Shown: piece after piece, positions 52,924-61,658 of the stretch
How positions within the stretch are numbered: position 1 is the first letter of the stretch
Layout: the number at the start of each line of letters is the position of its first letter
Assembly (NCBI GenBank): GCA_963706685.1
Contig: CAVPMY010000005.1
Location: 868,001 to 932,000, forward strand
Length of the DNA stretch: 64,000 nucleotides
Origin: CADEEN01 sp963706685
Lineage (GTDB): Bacteria > Pseudomonadota > Gammaproteobacteria > Burkholderiales > Burkholderiaceae_C
Direction: 5' to 3'
The notes under the pieces: model-generated
The model's input: the letters and a program-made list of their open reading frames with translations, nothing else
The model's database searches: none
What the model was told of the DNA's origin: nothing
Program-made: the position numbers and the translations under genes

Positions 52924-55637
52924 ATGAGCGCCCCTTCCAACCCGTCCCACCCTGGCCCCGCGCCCGTGGTCGACAGCGACCCCATCGAAACTGCCGAGTG
53001 GCAGGCCGCGTTGGCGTCGCTGCTGCAGACCGGCGGCGCCGCACGTGTGCGTCAAGTCATGGACATCCTCGCCGCCGACGCGCGTGACCCTTCGATCGGG
53101 TGGCAACCCCAGCATGGCACGCCCTACGTCAACACCATTGCCGGCGCAGCACCAGCCGCCTTTCCCCGGCGACCTGGCGATCGAGGAACGGCTCGCGTCG
53201 ATCATGCGCTGGAACGCGCTGGCGATGGTCGTGCGCGCCAACCAGGCGTACGGCGAACTCGGCGGCCACATCGCGAGCTACGCCAGCGCCGCCGATCTGT
53301 TCGAGGTCGGCTTCAACCATTTCTTCCGCGGTAGCGCCGACGGCAGCATGGCGACCTCGTCTTCTATCCAGCCGCATTCGGCGCCCGGCGTCTATGCGCG
53401 GGCCTTTCTCGAAGGCCGCTTGAGCGAGGACGATCTGGCCCACTACCGGCAGGAGATCGGCGCCGGCGACAGCGACGCGCGCGGCCTGTCGAGCTATCCG
53501 CACCCGTGGCTGATGCCCGACTTCTGGCAGTTTCCGACCGGCTCGATGGGCATCGGGCCGATCAGCTCGATCTACCAGGCGCGCTTCATGCGCTACCTGC
53601 AGCATCGCGGACTGCTCGACACCAGCACGCCGCAAGGTCTGGGGCGTGTTCGGCGACGGCGAGATGGACGAACCCGAGAGCATGTCCGCGCTGACGCTGG
53701 CGGCGCGCGAGCGGCTCGACAACCTGATCTGGGTCGTCAACTGCAACCTGCAGCGCCTGGACGGCCCGGTGCGCGGCAACGGCCGCATCATCGACGAGCT
53801 GGAGACACTGTTCGCCGGCGCCGGCTGGAACGTCATCAAGCTGGTGTGGGGGTCGGACTGGGACGGCCTGTTCGCGCGCGACACGGACGGCGCGCTGAAG
53901 CAGGCTTTCGCGGACACCGTCGACGGCCAGTTCCAGACCTTCGCCGCCAAGGACGGGCGCTACAACCGCGACCACTTCTTCGGCCAGAACGCCCGAGCTC
54001 GCCGCGCTGGCGCAGGGCCTGACCGACGAGCAGATCGACCGCCTCAAGCGCGGCGGCCACGACATCGTGAAGATCTACGCCGCCTATCACGCGGCATTGC
54101 GCACCACCGGCCAGCCGACCGTGATCCTGGCCCAGACCAAGAAGGGCTACGGCATGGGCGCGGCCGGCCAGGGCCGCATGACCACGCACCAGCAGAAGAA
54201 GCTCGAAGCGCGGCGACCTGATCGCGTTCCGCAACCGCTTCGAGCTGCCGCTGACCGACGAGCAGGCGACGACGCTGGCGTTCTTCAGGCCGGCGCCGGA
54301 CAGCCCGAGATGCGCTACCTGCAGGCGCGCCGCGACGCGCTGGCGGCCCGTCCCGCAGCGCCGCAGCAAGGCCGACCCGCTGCCGGTGCCGGCGCTGGGC
54401 AACTACGGCGAATTCGCGCTGCAGGCCGACGGCAAGGAGATGAGCACGACGATGGCCTTCGTGCGCATGCTGACCAACCTGCTCAAGGACACGGCGCTCG
54501 GGCCCGCGCATCGTGCCCATCGTCGCCGACGAGGCGCGCACCTTCGGCATGGCCAACCTGTTCAAGCAGGTCGGCATCTATTCGAGCGCCGGCCAGGTCT
54601 ACGAGCCCGAGGACATCGGTTCGATCCTCAGCTACCGCGAGGCCACCGACGGCCAGATCCTCGAGGAAGGCATCAGCGAGGCCGGCGCCATGAGCAGCTG
54701 GATGGCGGCGGCGACGAGCTACTCGGTGCACGGCCTGGCGATGCTGCCGTTCTACATCTACTACTCGATGTTCGGCTTCCAGCGCGTCGGCGACCTGATC
54801 TGGGCCGCCGCCGACCAGCGCTCGCGCGGCTTCCTGCTCGGCGCCACCGCCGGCCGCACGACGCTCGGCGGCGAAGGCCTGCAGCACCAGGACGGCAGCA
54901 GCCTGGTGCAGGCGTCGACGATGCCCAACTGCCGCGCCTACGACCCGTGCTTCGCCGGCGAGTTCGCGCGTCATCCTCGACCACGGCATGCGCCGGATGC
55001 TCGAAGACGCAGCAGGACGTCTTCTATTACGTCACGCTGATGAACGAGAACTACGCGCAGCCGTCGCTGCCCGCAGGCGCCGAGGCCGACATCATCAAGG
55101 GCCTGTACCGGTTCGCGACCGCATGACGCGAAGCGAGAGCGTCGGCAAGGTGCGCCTGCTCGGGTCCGGGCACGATCCTGCGCGAGGTGATCGCGGCGGC
55201 GCAGACTGCTGGCCGACGACTGGCAGGTCGACGCCGAGGTCTGGAGCGCGACCAGCTTCAGCGAACTGGCGCGCGAGGCGCGCGAGGTCGAGCGCTGGAA
55301 CCGGCTGCATCCGGCCGCAGACGGCGCGCCGCAGCCACGTCCAGCAGTGCCTCGACGGCGACGCTCCGGTGGTCGCCGCCACCGACTATGTGCGCGCCTG
55401 GCCGCAGCTGGTCGCCACGCACGTCGAGCGCGCCGTTCACGGCGCTCGGCACCGACGGCTTCGGCCGCAGCGACACGCGCGCGGCGCTGCGCGGCTTCTT
55501 CGAGGTCGACAGCCGGCACATCGTGGTGGCTGCGCTTGACAGCCTTGCGCGAGCGCGGGCAAGTCGACGCGAAGACCTGCAAGAAGGCGATCGAGCGATT
55601 TGAGATCGATGCCGACAGAGCGCCATCGTGGGGCTGA
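52924..55637 (+). CDS. aceE: Homodimeric pyruvate-dehydrogenase-type E1 component, heavily frameshifted
   Basis: Thiamine-diphosphate enzyme that decarboxylates pyruvate (or a related 2-oxoacid) for the E2 acyltransferase; about 904 codons, the family length. Signature pieces are IEERLASIMRWNALAMVVRANQ, GISSYPHPW-like SSYPHPWLMPDFWQFPTGSMGIGP, the diphosphate-binding FGDGEMDEPESMSALTLAAR, VNCNLQRLDGPVRGNGRII and SYSVHGLAMLPFYIYYSMFGFQRVGDLIWAAADQRSRGFLLGATAGRTTL. At least eleven single-base slips split it (near 53142, 53640, 53993, 54208, 54300, 54345, 54503, 54968, 55011, 55124 and 55170). Beside a Met/Cys lyase, a 2-oxobutyrate-specific (MdeB-like) enzyme is also possible. AGGAG precedes the ATG. 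Confidence 0.83.
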
Positions 55638-56065
55638 ACCTTGAAACGACTGTTGAACGGGCCGCTTGAGGCGCGTTGCGGGCACGCTGGCGGGGTCGCT
55701 TTGAGAGCAGCGGAATCCAGCCTTGATGTAAGACGAATTGCCGTGTCGGCGGGTGTCGATGAACTTCTTTTGAGGACGCTGCACGCGCGCGAATCGACCT
55801 CGCGGGCCCCTCACACTGGCCGTCAGTTTTGCGGCTTGGAATTGTGGTATGCGAAGGTCACTGAAGGGTCGCGTGCTGTCGACCAGGTCGTCGACAATGA
55901 TGACCGTTTGAGTACAGGTTCCTGACCTTCACCGAGCGACGCTTGACGGTTCCTTCATGGCCGAATGCGCGCAACGAACGAGCGCTAAGTGCCCACGGTT
56001 TCTCTCGTCGCTCGGCGGAACGCGGCGCGCCTGGAATCAAATGCGCACGCTCGACCGTCGCCTGC
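55638..56065. other. Intergenic region with dispersed repeat B, copy 2
   Basis: About 430 bases without a supported gene. At 55916-55970 it holds the second copy of repeat B (CTGACCTTCACCGAGC ... TCATGGCCGAATGC), matching 23844-23899. The toxin-like gene stop lies at 56066. Remaining frames are short and unconvincing. Confidence 0.45.
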
Positions 56066-57463
56066 TCAGTGGTAGTCGTCTTCCCGCTGATGCCGGATCG
56101 CGGAAACCGCGATCTCGTGCTCACTGGTGATCTCGAACAGTGCAACGTAGCCCGAGCCACCGAACGGAATGACGAGCTCTCGCTCCAGCGGATTGCTACC
56201 CGCCTTGCGCACCATGCCCTTCGCATCGGTAAAGCCGTTCGAGAGCACCTCGCGGAATTCACGGACCATCGCGCGGTTGCGCTCGGGGATGGTGAACTTC
56301 CTCTCCAGTGCTACCGGGTCGATCACAATGGTGTCGGTGCCCTCGAAGAGCTTCTCGAACTCCGCGCGGGTGGTCGTGTCCATTGCCGACCAATCGAGTT
56401 CATTGCGCTTGACCTCGAAGCCGCCATCGGCGGCGGTCTTCACGGTCTTGGCCTTGTAAATCTGGTACGGGACAAGGTAGCCGTCGCGGATCGCCTCCTT
56501 CATCTTGTAGCTGAAGGTCGGCTCGTTCACCTCGAAGAAGCGCAGCGTGTCGCGGACGAACAGTTTGTCCTCGTCGTCCCCAAAGTGGGCAGGATCGGCA
56601 ACGCATGGCGTTGCGGTAAGGCCTACCTGAATGCCGTCGAAGTGCTTGAGGACGCCGCTCCATTTTCCGTAGATAGAGCGATGGCACTCATCCGAGATCA
56701 CGAGGTCGAAGTAGCCTGCCGAATACTCGTGATAGATGTTCACCATGCTTTGGAGCGTGGTGATGGTGATGCGCTTCTCGTCCTGAAATCTGCGCCCGGT
56801 GCGAAGTACATAGGCCGGGAAATCCGGCAAGTGCTCGGCGAAAGCATCCTCGGTCTGCTTCGCAAGTGGGATGCGGTCCACGAGGAAAAGTACCCGCGTC
56901 ACGGCATTGGCCTCGAAGAGGCGCTTGATATAGGCGGCAGCCGTGCGGGTCTTGCCGGTGCCGGTCGCCATTTCAACAAGCATCTTCCGCCGCCCGGTAG
57001 CCATCTCCTTGCAGAGGGCATCGATGCATGCGGTCTGGTAGTCGCGTTCGACGATGTGCTTGTCGATGGCGACGCTCATAGGGTCGCGCTTGACCTGGGC
57101 TGTCGCAGCGCGACGCTCAAGATCGCCTTGCGAGAAGAAAGTCTTGACGGCACGAGGGAAGGCTTCACGCTGCCATTCCCAGAACCTGATCTCCTCGCCG
57201 TTGGCAAGGAAGATGTAGGGCACGTTGAGTTGTTCGGCATAGGCCTTGGCCTGCGCCTCGGCTTCGGCTGGATTGATGGCGGCCTTCTTGGCCTCGATCA
57301 CGGCCAAGGATCGACCGAAACGGTCGCAGAGAACGTAGTCGGCTTTGGTGCGGTCGGGGAGGACCACTTCAAAGCGGACAGAGTTGGTGTTGACCACGTC
57401 CCAGCCCTGGTCCTTGAGCTGGGCGTCGATCTTGACGCGCGAGAAGGCTTCGTTCGTCGGCAT
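56066..57463 (-). CDS. Truncated type I restriction HsdR fused in frame to a ParE-type toxin tail
   Basis: 465 residues. Residues 1-420 are the N-terminal part of a type I restriction subunit. They carry a PD-(D/E)xK nuclease (Asp42, Glu57-Ala-Lys59), helicase Walker A MATGTGKT (165-172), DECH at 258-261 and TATP. The second helicase lobe and C-terminal domain, another 300-500 residues, are missing. Instead residues ~423-465 (LERELVIPFGGSGYVALFEI, ending AIRHQREDDYH) are the C-terminal half of a RelE/ParE toxin. A deletion has apparently joined two genes in frame at about 56200. AGGAGAA precedes the ATG at 57463. Confidence 0.82.
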   Translation of the reverse strand: MPTNEAFSRVKIDAQLKDQGWDVVNTNSVRFEVVLPDRTKADYVLCDRFGRSLAVIEAKKAAINPAEAEAQAKAYAEQLNVPYIFLANGEEIRFWEWQREAFPRAVKTFFSQGDLERRAATAQVKRDPMSVAIDKHIVERDYQTACIDALCKEMATGRRKMLVEMATGTGKTRTAAAYIKRLFEANAVTRVLFLVDRIPLAKQTEDAFAEHLPDFPAYVLRTGRRFQDEKRITITTLQSMVNIYHEYSAGYFDLVISDECHRSIYGKWSGVLKHFDGIQVGLTATPCVADPAHFGDDEDKLFVRDTLRFFEVNEPTFSYKMKEAIRDGYLVPYQIYKAKTVKTAADGGFEVKRNELDWSAMDTTTRAEFEKLFEGTDTIVIDPVALERKFTIPERNRAMVREFREVLSNGFTDAKGMVRKAGSNPLERELVIPFGGSGYVALFEITSEHEIAVSAIRHQREDDYH

Positions 57464-57767
57464 GTTCTCCTGGCTCTTGCTGTTTACCGAAAAAATCCCT
57501 CAGCAATATTGCACGGCAGCTGCGACAGTTCCAGCGCCGATTTCGTGCCAGTAGGGTACTAACGCACACCCTTGGTCGCGCGAAGGCGCGCGGGACGCGG
57601 CTAGTCTGATTTTTTTGCCAGTCGGTACGGGCGTTGGGCAGCGCGGCCCACCCCGGGCCAACATCGGTGAGGCGCTCTTAGGGCCTTGAAATGGGAGAGA
57701 ATACGGGCAACTATGGTCCTGGCCGCCATGGTGGCCGTTTCGGGCCCTAGGGAAGGAGAGCTAGACA
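57464..57767. other. Divergent promoter region
   Basis: 304 bases between the restriction-toxin chimera and the small plus-strand gene. It is noticeably AT-richer at 57465-57640 than the surroundings, which fits promoters for both genes. A small GC-rich inverted sequence lies around 57578-57595. No gene is seen; hsdS and hsdM are absent. Confidence 0.45.
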
Positions 57768-58001
57768 ATGACCGATCTCAAGACTGTCGTGAGCCATGGC
57801 GCTGTGGTGAACCTTGGCGACCTCTTTGTTCGGCTGGTCGGCAAGACACTTGACCATTTTCACTCCCCGGCTGAGCTCGAAGCTGCGGTGGAGGAGAAGG
57901 TAGGCCACAAGCTCGCGCCGATGACCATTGACCCTGAGCGCAACCGTGTGGAAGCTGAGCTGGTCATTCGCCAGGGTTGGGAAACCCTGAAGAGGTTTTA
58001 G
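57768..58001 (+). CDS. Small protein of unknown function
   Basis: 77 residues with a strong ribosome site (AAGGAGAG) nine bases before the ATG, so it is very likely real. Sequence MTDLKTVVSHGAVVNLGDLF, HFHSPAELEAAVEEKVGHKLAP, ERNRVEAELVIRQGWETLKRF; mixed alpha/beta, no signal peptide. I do not recognise the family. It is followed by a clear terminator, so it forms its own transcription unit beside the restriction remnant. Confidence 0.65.
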   Translation: MTDLKTVVSHGAVVNLGDLFVRLVGKTLDHFHSPAELEAAVEEKVGHKLAPMTIDPERNRVEAELVIRQGWETLKRF

Positions 58002-58027
58002 CTCCCTCGGCGCTCGAACGAACATAA

Positions 58028-58059
58028 GGCCGCGCCCCCGTGGTGCGGCCCTTCTTTAT
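58028..58059 (+). terminator. Rho-independent terminator
   Basis: GGCCGCGCC, loop CCCGT, GGTGCGGCC (58028-58050) forms a nine-base-pair stem allowing one G-T pair, followed by CTTCTTTAT. It lies 27 bases after the stop of the 77-residue gene. Confidence 0.85.
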
Positions 58060-58094
58060 CTAGGCGGGCGACAAAGAGGAAATGCGAGGCGACA

Positions 58095-58745
58095 GTGGCT
58101 GATGCAACCGAAGACAGCATCCACGCCTTCTACGCCGAGTATGTAGAACCCGTCCACGCTGACTTGATAGCAGTCCGAAAGAAGCGTTTGGACGGCGTCG
58201 ATACTTTGGTCAGCAAGGCCTTCGCAACTCTTGGGAGCGCGAAGAAGGGGACGGTGGCGGAAGATGTCCGTACGGATCTCAACACGGCATATGTTTTCTT
58301 GCTGGATGCTGGCATCGCTGTCACAAGCGAGCATTCCCTCGAATGCTCGCGCGAAGCAAGAAAGATCGCGGATGACGATGGTAGGCGCAAGTGGTGCGCG
58401 CGTGCGCCCAAGGAAGTCGTCAGTACGAAATTTGAGGAAGCGCTGAGCCTACATAGCGAAGGGACGAAGAACCAAGCTCTTGCAACGGTTGCGGCGCGCG
58501 AGAAGGCTGTCCGCGAACTGGCTGGCGCGATCAAGGCATATCGCGCCTGGATCGAGTTGTTCGATCCTGACTTGCTACGGGATTTCGGAGCGTTTCGGTT
58601 GCGTCAGAACCTGAAGCAGCATGCCATGGGGTTCGTCACCGGTCTTGTCACGAGCGGCATCATTGCCGGGCTTGCATGGTGGCTCTTGCCACAAGCGGCG
58701 ACCGAAAGAAGCAGCATGGTCCCGCCAGCAGCGAATGGCAAGTGA
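58095..58745 (+). CDS. Unknown protein with C-terminal membrane anchor
   Basis: 216 residues from a GTG at 58095 with GAGG upstream. The main body is helical and charged (VHADLIAVRKKRLDGVDTLVSKAFATLG, ATVAAREKAVRELAGAIKAYRAWIELFDPDLLRDF). It ends in one hydrophobic helix (MGFVTGLVTSGIIAGLAWWLLP) and a short tail, suggesting a tail-anchored inner-membrane protein. Codon use is less GC-biased than its neighbours, which hints at transfer. Family not recognised. Confidence 0.65.
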   Translation: MADATEDSIHAFYAEYVEPVHADLIAVRKKRLDGVDTLVSKAFATLGSAKKGTVAEDVRTDLNTAYVFLLDAGIAVTSEHSLECSREARKIADDDGRRKWCARAPKEVVSTKFEEALSLHSEGTKNQALATVAAREKAVRELAGAIKAYRAWIELFDPDLLRDFGAFRLRQNLKQHAMGFVTGLVTSGIIAGLAWWLLPQAATERSSMVPPAANGK

Positions 58746-58816
58746 CGCCCTTTCAACCAGACGGACGAAACCGGGCCGCTGACTTCCCCTATCAAACAGT
58801 TCCCGCTCAAAGGCTC

Positions 58817-59041
58817 CGGGGAAAGTGGAAGTTACCCCGCTCGCGATCCAACGGCGAACGTTGGCGGCATCCAACCTGCGGAAGGTTGGTCGATGGGGGT
58901 GCAGGGGGAGAGCGAAGTCTCAGCCCTGCCCGACGGGGTCCGGGGAGCGCGGAAGCTCCCCCGGTCGCGATCCACCCGCGATAAGGGTGGCGGCATCCAA
59001 ACCGCGAAGGGTTGGTCAGCAGCGCCGTTGCGCTGATGCTG
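58817..59041 (+). repeat. Array of eight small hairpins, two copies of a three-hairpin unit
   Basis: In a 780-base gene-free stretch, successive perfect or near-perfect hairpins occur. They are 58817-58839, 58848-58864 (CCAACG-GCGAA-CGTTGG), 58871-58889 (CCAACC-loop-GGTTGG), 58901-58929, 58940-58964, 58972-58990 (CCACCC-GCGATAA-GGGTGG), 58997-59015 and 59017-59041. The third and second hairpins of the two units line up with a period of about 125 bases and share the linkers TCGCGATCCA and TGGCGGCATCCAA. Stem bases differ between copies in a pair-preserving way. Loops are nearly all GCGAA-like. Nature unknown. Confidence 0.7.
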
Positions 59042-59220
59042 CGAACGGCTGCTGTCGGGCAGGCAATCCGGGCCGCCGTCCGGCTGCAATGGGTCGATTC
59101 GAGCCCGCCGGGCCAAGGAGGACCGGTCGTCCGCGGTCCGAGGTCGCGCGATCGCACCACGGTGGTCAGCTGTCCCACGCATTGCTGACGGTCATGGCGG
59201 CACTGGCTGCCGCGCTGGAT

Positions 59221-59283
59221 GTCGGCTTGATGGCGCTGACCCGGTGTGTGCCCACCCGGCGGCGACCGACTCCTCACGCTGCA
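59221..59283 (+). repeat. Dispersed intergenic repeat A, copy 2
   Basis: Matches 23697-23757 in the same orientation (GTCGGCTTGATGGCG ... GACTCCTCACGCTGCA). It lies 180 bases after the hairpin array, in the same gene-free region 58746-59528. Confidence 0.55.
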
Positions 59284-59528
59284 GAGCTGCCGTCAGAACG
59301 TCCAAGTCACGTCAATCCTGTCTGCAACCGGTCACCCCGGGCGATTGAACGGCGCTGCCCGGCACCCGCTGCGCTGAACAGTTTGCAGCCTCCTCGGAAC
59401 GCCCGTCCGGCCCGAAACGATCGTGGGCGGGTCTGCCTGACGAAGGGCCAAGGACAAGCAACCAAGCAACCAAGCAACGGGCGTAACACGGTGCGAACGG
59501 TAAGTTGCAACTGGTCAGCGGCGGCGCC

Positions 59529-59756
59529 TCAAACCAGCCCGGCGGACGGCGGCTGCGGTGCATTCTTGCTGCCACCGTCGTCGTGGGCGCGCCAATCGCT
59601 GCGGCAACGGTGCGGGCGGCGCAAGAGAAGGGCCACGCCGAGTGCGATCAGCAAGAGCGGGCCGATGAGGTGGAACATGCCGACGGGGATGAGGCCGAGG
59701 TACTTGGCCATGCCGAGCGAGCCAATGACGATGAGTGCGATGGGGAAGATTCTCAT
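59529..59756 (-). CDS. Small membrane protein, LiaI/DUF5668-like
   Basis: 75 residues from ATG 59756: MRIFPIALIVIGSLGMAKYLGLIP, then VGMFHLIGPLLLIALGVALLLRR and a short polar tail. The two-helix layout matches the DUF5668/LiaF-type transmembrane region. It is a shorter paralogue of the gene just upstream and belongs to the sigma-factor operon. Function not established; such proteins are often envelope-stress linked. Confidence 0.75.
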   Translation of the reverse strand: MRIFPIALIVIGSLGMAKYLGLIPVGMFHLIGPLLLIALGVALLLRRPHRCRSDWRAHDDGGSKNAPQPPSAGLV

Positions 59757-59813
59757 GATGTGCTCCGGGTCGAGTCGAGAGGGTGGTTGTGAGCGGGGTC
59801 GAATGGGCAAGCG

Positions 59814-60197
59814 TCAGCGTTGCTCACCGGGCGCGGGCGGTTGAGCGGGCGACTTCGGGGATGAGCCATCGCTTGCCGGTGTCGGTGCGGACGAATGGCC
59901 GCCACCGCCGCCATGAAAGTGCCGTTGCTGCATGCCCGCGCGAAAACGCTCGCGCTCTTCGTCGCTCAGGTTGGCCCAGCCCGGGCCGAAGTGGCGGTGC
60001 ATGCGGCGCTCCCAGCGGTCCTGCATGCGTTCACGCATGTCCGCGCGCCAACGCGGGCCGCGCGCAAGCATGGCCACGCCGACGCCGATCAGAAGCAAGG
60101 GCCAGAACAAATGCACGAACGCGGGGTCGATGAGGCCAAAGTGCTGGAGCACTCCAAACACGCCAATGGCGATGAGGGCGAGTGGAAGAATGCGCAT
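59814..60197 (-). CDS. Membrane protein with LiaI/DUF5668-like domain and charged tail
   Basis: 127 residues. MRILPLALIAIGVFGVLQHFGLI and VHLFWPLLLIGVGVAMLARG are two membrane helices nearly identical in plan to the next gene. A cytoplasmic-looking Arg-rich helix follows (RWRADMRERMQDRWERRMHRHFGPGW, DEERERFRAGMQQRHF), then a Gly/Pro/Ser tail. It sits 32 bases after the sigma-factor stop and could be that sigma factor's membrane partner (inference). Confidence 0.75.
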   Translation of the reverse strand: MRILPLALIAIGVFGVLQHFGLIDPAFVHLFWPLLLIGVGVAMLARGPRWRADMRERMQDRWERRMHRHFGPGWANLSDEERERFRAGMQQRHFHGGGGGHSSAPTPASDGSSPKSPAQPPAPGEQR

Positions 60198-60228
60198 GGT
60201 TTTCTCCAAGAAAGGATCGGGGGGCGCG

Positions 60229-60804
60229 CTAAACAATGAGGTCGCCGTATTCGGCTCGTAGGCGCGAGCGCAATGCGAGCACGGCATAGCGCTTGCGCGC
60301 GAGCAAGGTGTTCTGCGGCACGCGCCATTGCGCGGCCAGGTCGGCGAACGAAATGCCTTCGATCTCGTGCGCCACGAACACGTCGCGCTGCTCGGGCGGC
60401 AGCGTTTGCAGCGCGGCTTGTATGGAGCCGAGCAACACCGAGCGGGCATAGGCAGCATCAGGGCCCGCCGCAGGGTCGGGCAGGTTCTCTTCGAGCCAGC
60501 TGCGGCCGTCTTCATCGCCAGCGGCCGGCAGCGGCTCTTCCCTCTTCTTGCGCGCGCGGTCGATGATGCGGTTCTTGGCCACTCGAAACAGCCATGCGCC
60601 GACTTGCTCGATGGCGTCGGTGGCGGCGTAGAACTCGAGCCACACGTCTTGCAGGATGTCTTCGGCCTCGGCCGCATCGCGCACCTGGCCGCGAATGAAG
60701 TTGCCCAGCCGCGAGCGCTCACGCGCAACGATTTCGGTGAGGCGCGGGGCGTTGGCGGGCATGTTGAGATGGCTTGGCGGCGGCAGGCCTGCTAGGGCGT
60801 CCAT
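60229..60804 (-). CDS. ECF RNA polymerase sigma factor
   Basis: 191 residues from ATG 60804, though ATG 60762 and a GTG at 60861 are alternatives; none has a strong ribosome site. Region 2 is RSRLGNFIRGQVRDAAEAEDILQDVWLEFYAATDAIEQVGAWLFRVAKNRIID, and region 4 is LQTLPPEQRDVFVAHEIEGISFADLAAQWRVPQNTLLARKRYAVLALR. It probably directs its own operon with the two membrane proteins downstream. No anti-sigma factor of the usual ZAS type is present. Confidence 0.9.
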   Translation of the reverse strand: MDALAGLPPPSHLNMPANAPRLTEIVARERSRLGNFIRGQVRDAAEAEDILQDVWLEFYAATDAIEQVGAWLFRVAKNRIIDRARKKREEPLPAAGDEDGRSWLEENLPDPAAGPDAAYARSVLLGSIQAALQTLPPEQRDVFVAHEIEGISFADLAAQWRVPQNTLLARKRYAVLALRSRLRAEYGDLIV

Positions 60805-60941
60805 GCCAGGTAGACGAATGGACGCGCGGAATATTGTGGGCGGGCGGTGCGCTTGCGGCACGATCGATTCAGTCCCAAGCCAGATGGCGGGTAGGGGTCA
60901 AGATGCCCCCGAGCAACCCTCGCACAGCGGATCGAATCACA

Positions 60942-61658
60942 ATGACCTCCCCCGAAACCCGCTCAGGCACCCTCACCATGCTCAAGTTCTACTACTCCCT
61001 GGCCCCCAACCCGATGAAGGTCGCGCTGTTCCTCGAGGAAGCCGGCCTGCCGTACGAGGCGATTCCGGTCGACACGCGCAAGGGCGAGCAGCATGCGGCG
61101 GCGTTTACGGCGCTCAATCCCAATGCCAAGGTGCCGGTGATCGTCGACGGCGCGACGACGGTGTTCGACAGCAACGCGATCCTGTTGTACCTGGCGGAGA
61201 AGACCGGCAAGTTCCTGCCGGCGCCGGCAGAGCGCGGCCAGATGCTGTCGTGGCTGATGTTCGTCGCCTCGGGCGTCGGACCGTTCAGCGGCCAGTGCGT
61301 GCACTTCAAGCATTACGCGCCCGAAAAGATTGCCTATGCCGTCAACCGCTACGACTTCGAGGCCTGGCGGCACTGGAAGATCGTCGACGCGCACCTGGCC
61401 GGCAAGCAGTGGATGATCGGCGACGCCTACTCGCTGCTCGACATGGCGCTGTGGGGTTGGGCGCGCGCGGTGCCGTTCGTGCTCGGCGACGACGCCTGGA
61501 CGCAACTGCCCAACGTCAAGCGCCTGGTCGACGCGATCAACGAGCGCCCGGCCGCGCAGCGCGTCGCGGCGCTGAGGGACCGCCACGCCTTCAAGGCCGA
61601 GATGGACGACGAGGCCAAGCGCGCGATGTTCCCGCAGAACGAGCGCCTCAAGGCCTGA
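60942..61658 (+). CDS. Glutathione S-transferase family protein
   Basis: 238 residues. Thioredoxin-like N-terminus (MLKFYYSLAPNPMKVALFLEEAGLPYEAIPVD, NAKVPVIVDGATTVFDSNAILLYLAEKTGKFLP) and helical C-terminal domain (WMIGDAYSLLDMALWGWARAVPF). It resembles the YghU/Ure2-like nucleophile-disulfide branch. I chose ATG 60942; ATG 60978 directly at MLKFYYS is the other candidate. The 3' end overlaps the convergent methyltransferase gene by 11 bases. Confidence 0.87.
   Translation: MTSPETRSGTLTMLKFYYSLAPNPMKVALFLEEAGLPYEAIPVDTRKGEQHAAAFTALNPNAKVPVIVDGATTVFDSNAILLYLAEKTGKFLPAPAERGQMLSWLMFVASGVGPFSGQCVHFKHYAPEKIAYAVNRYDFEAWRHWKIVDAHLAGKQWMIGDAYSLLDMALWGWARAVPFVLGDDAWTQLPNVKRLVDAINERPAAQRVAALRDRHAFKAEMDDEAKRAMFPQNERLKA

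Noticed and set aside
52924..55637. Programmed frameshifting or split-gene organisation of the E1 component.
   Set aside because: There are about eleven slips at non-slippery sites, of both signs, matching the error pattern in neighbouring genes. Programmed events would be single and conserved.
58817..59041. CRISPR array.
   Set aside because: Units are not identical repeats with unique spacers. They are consecutive hairpins with varying stems, and no cas gene is in the window.
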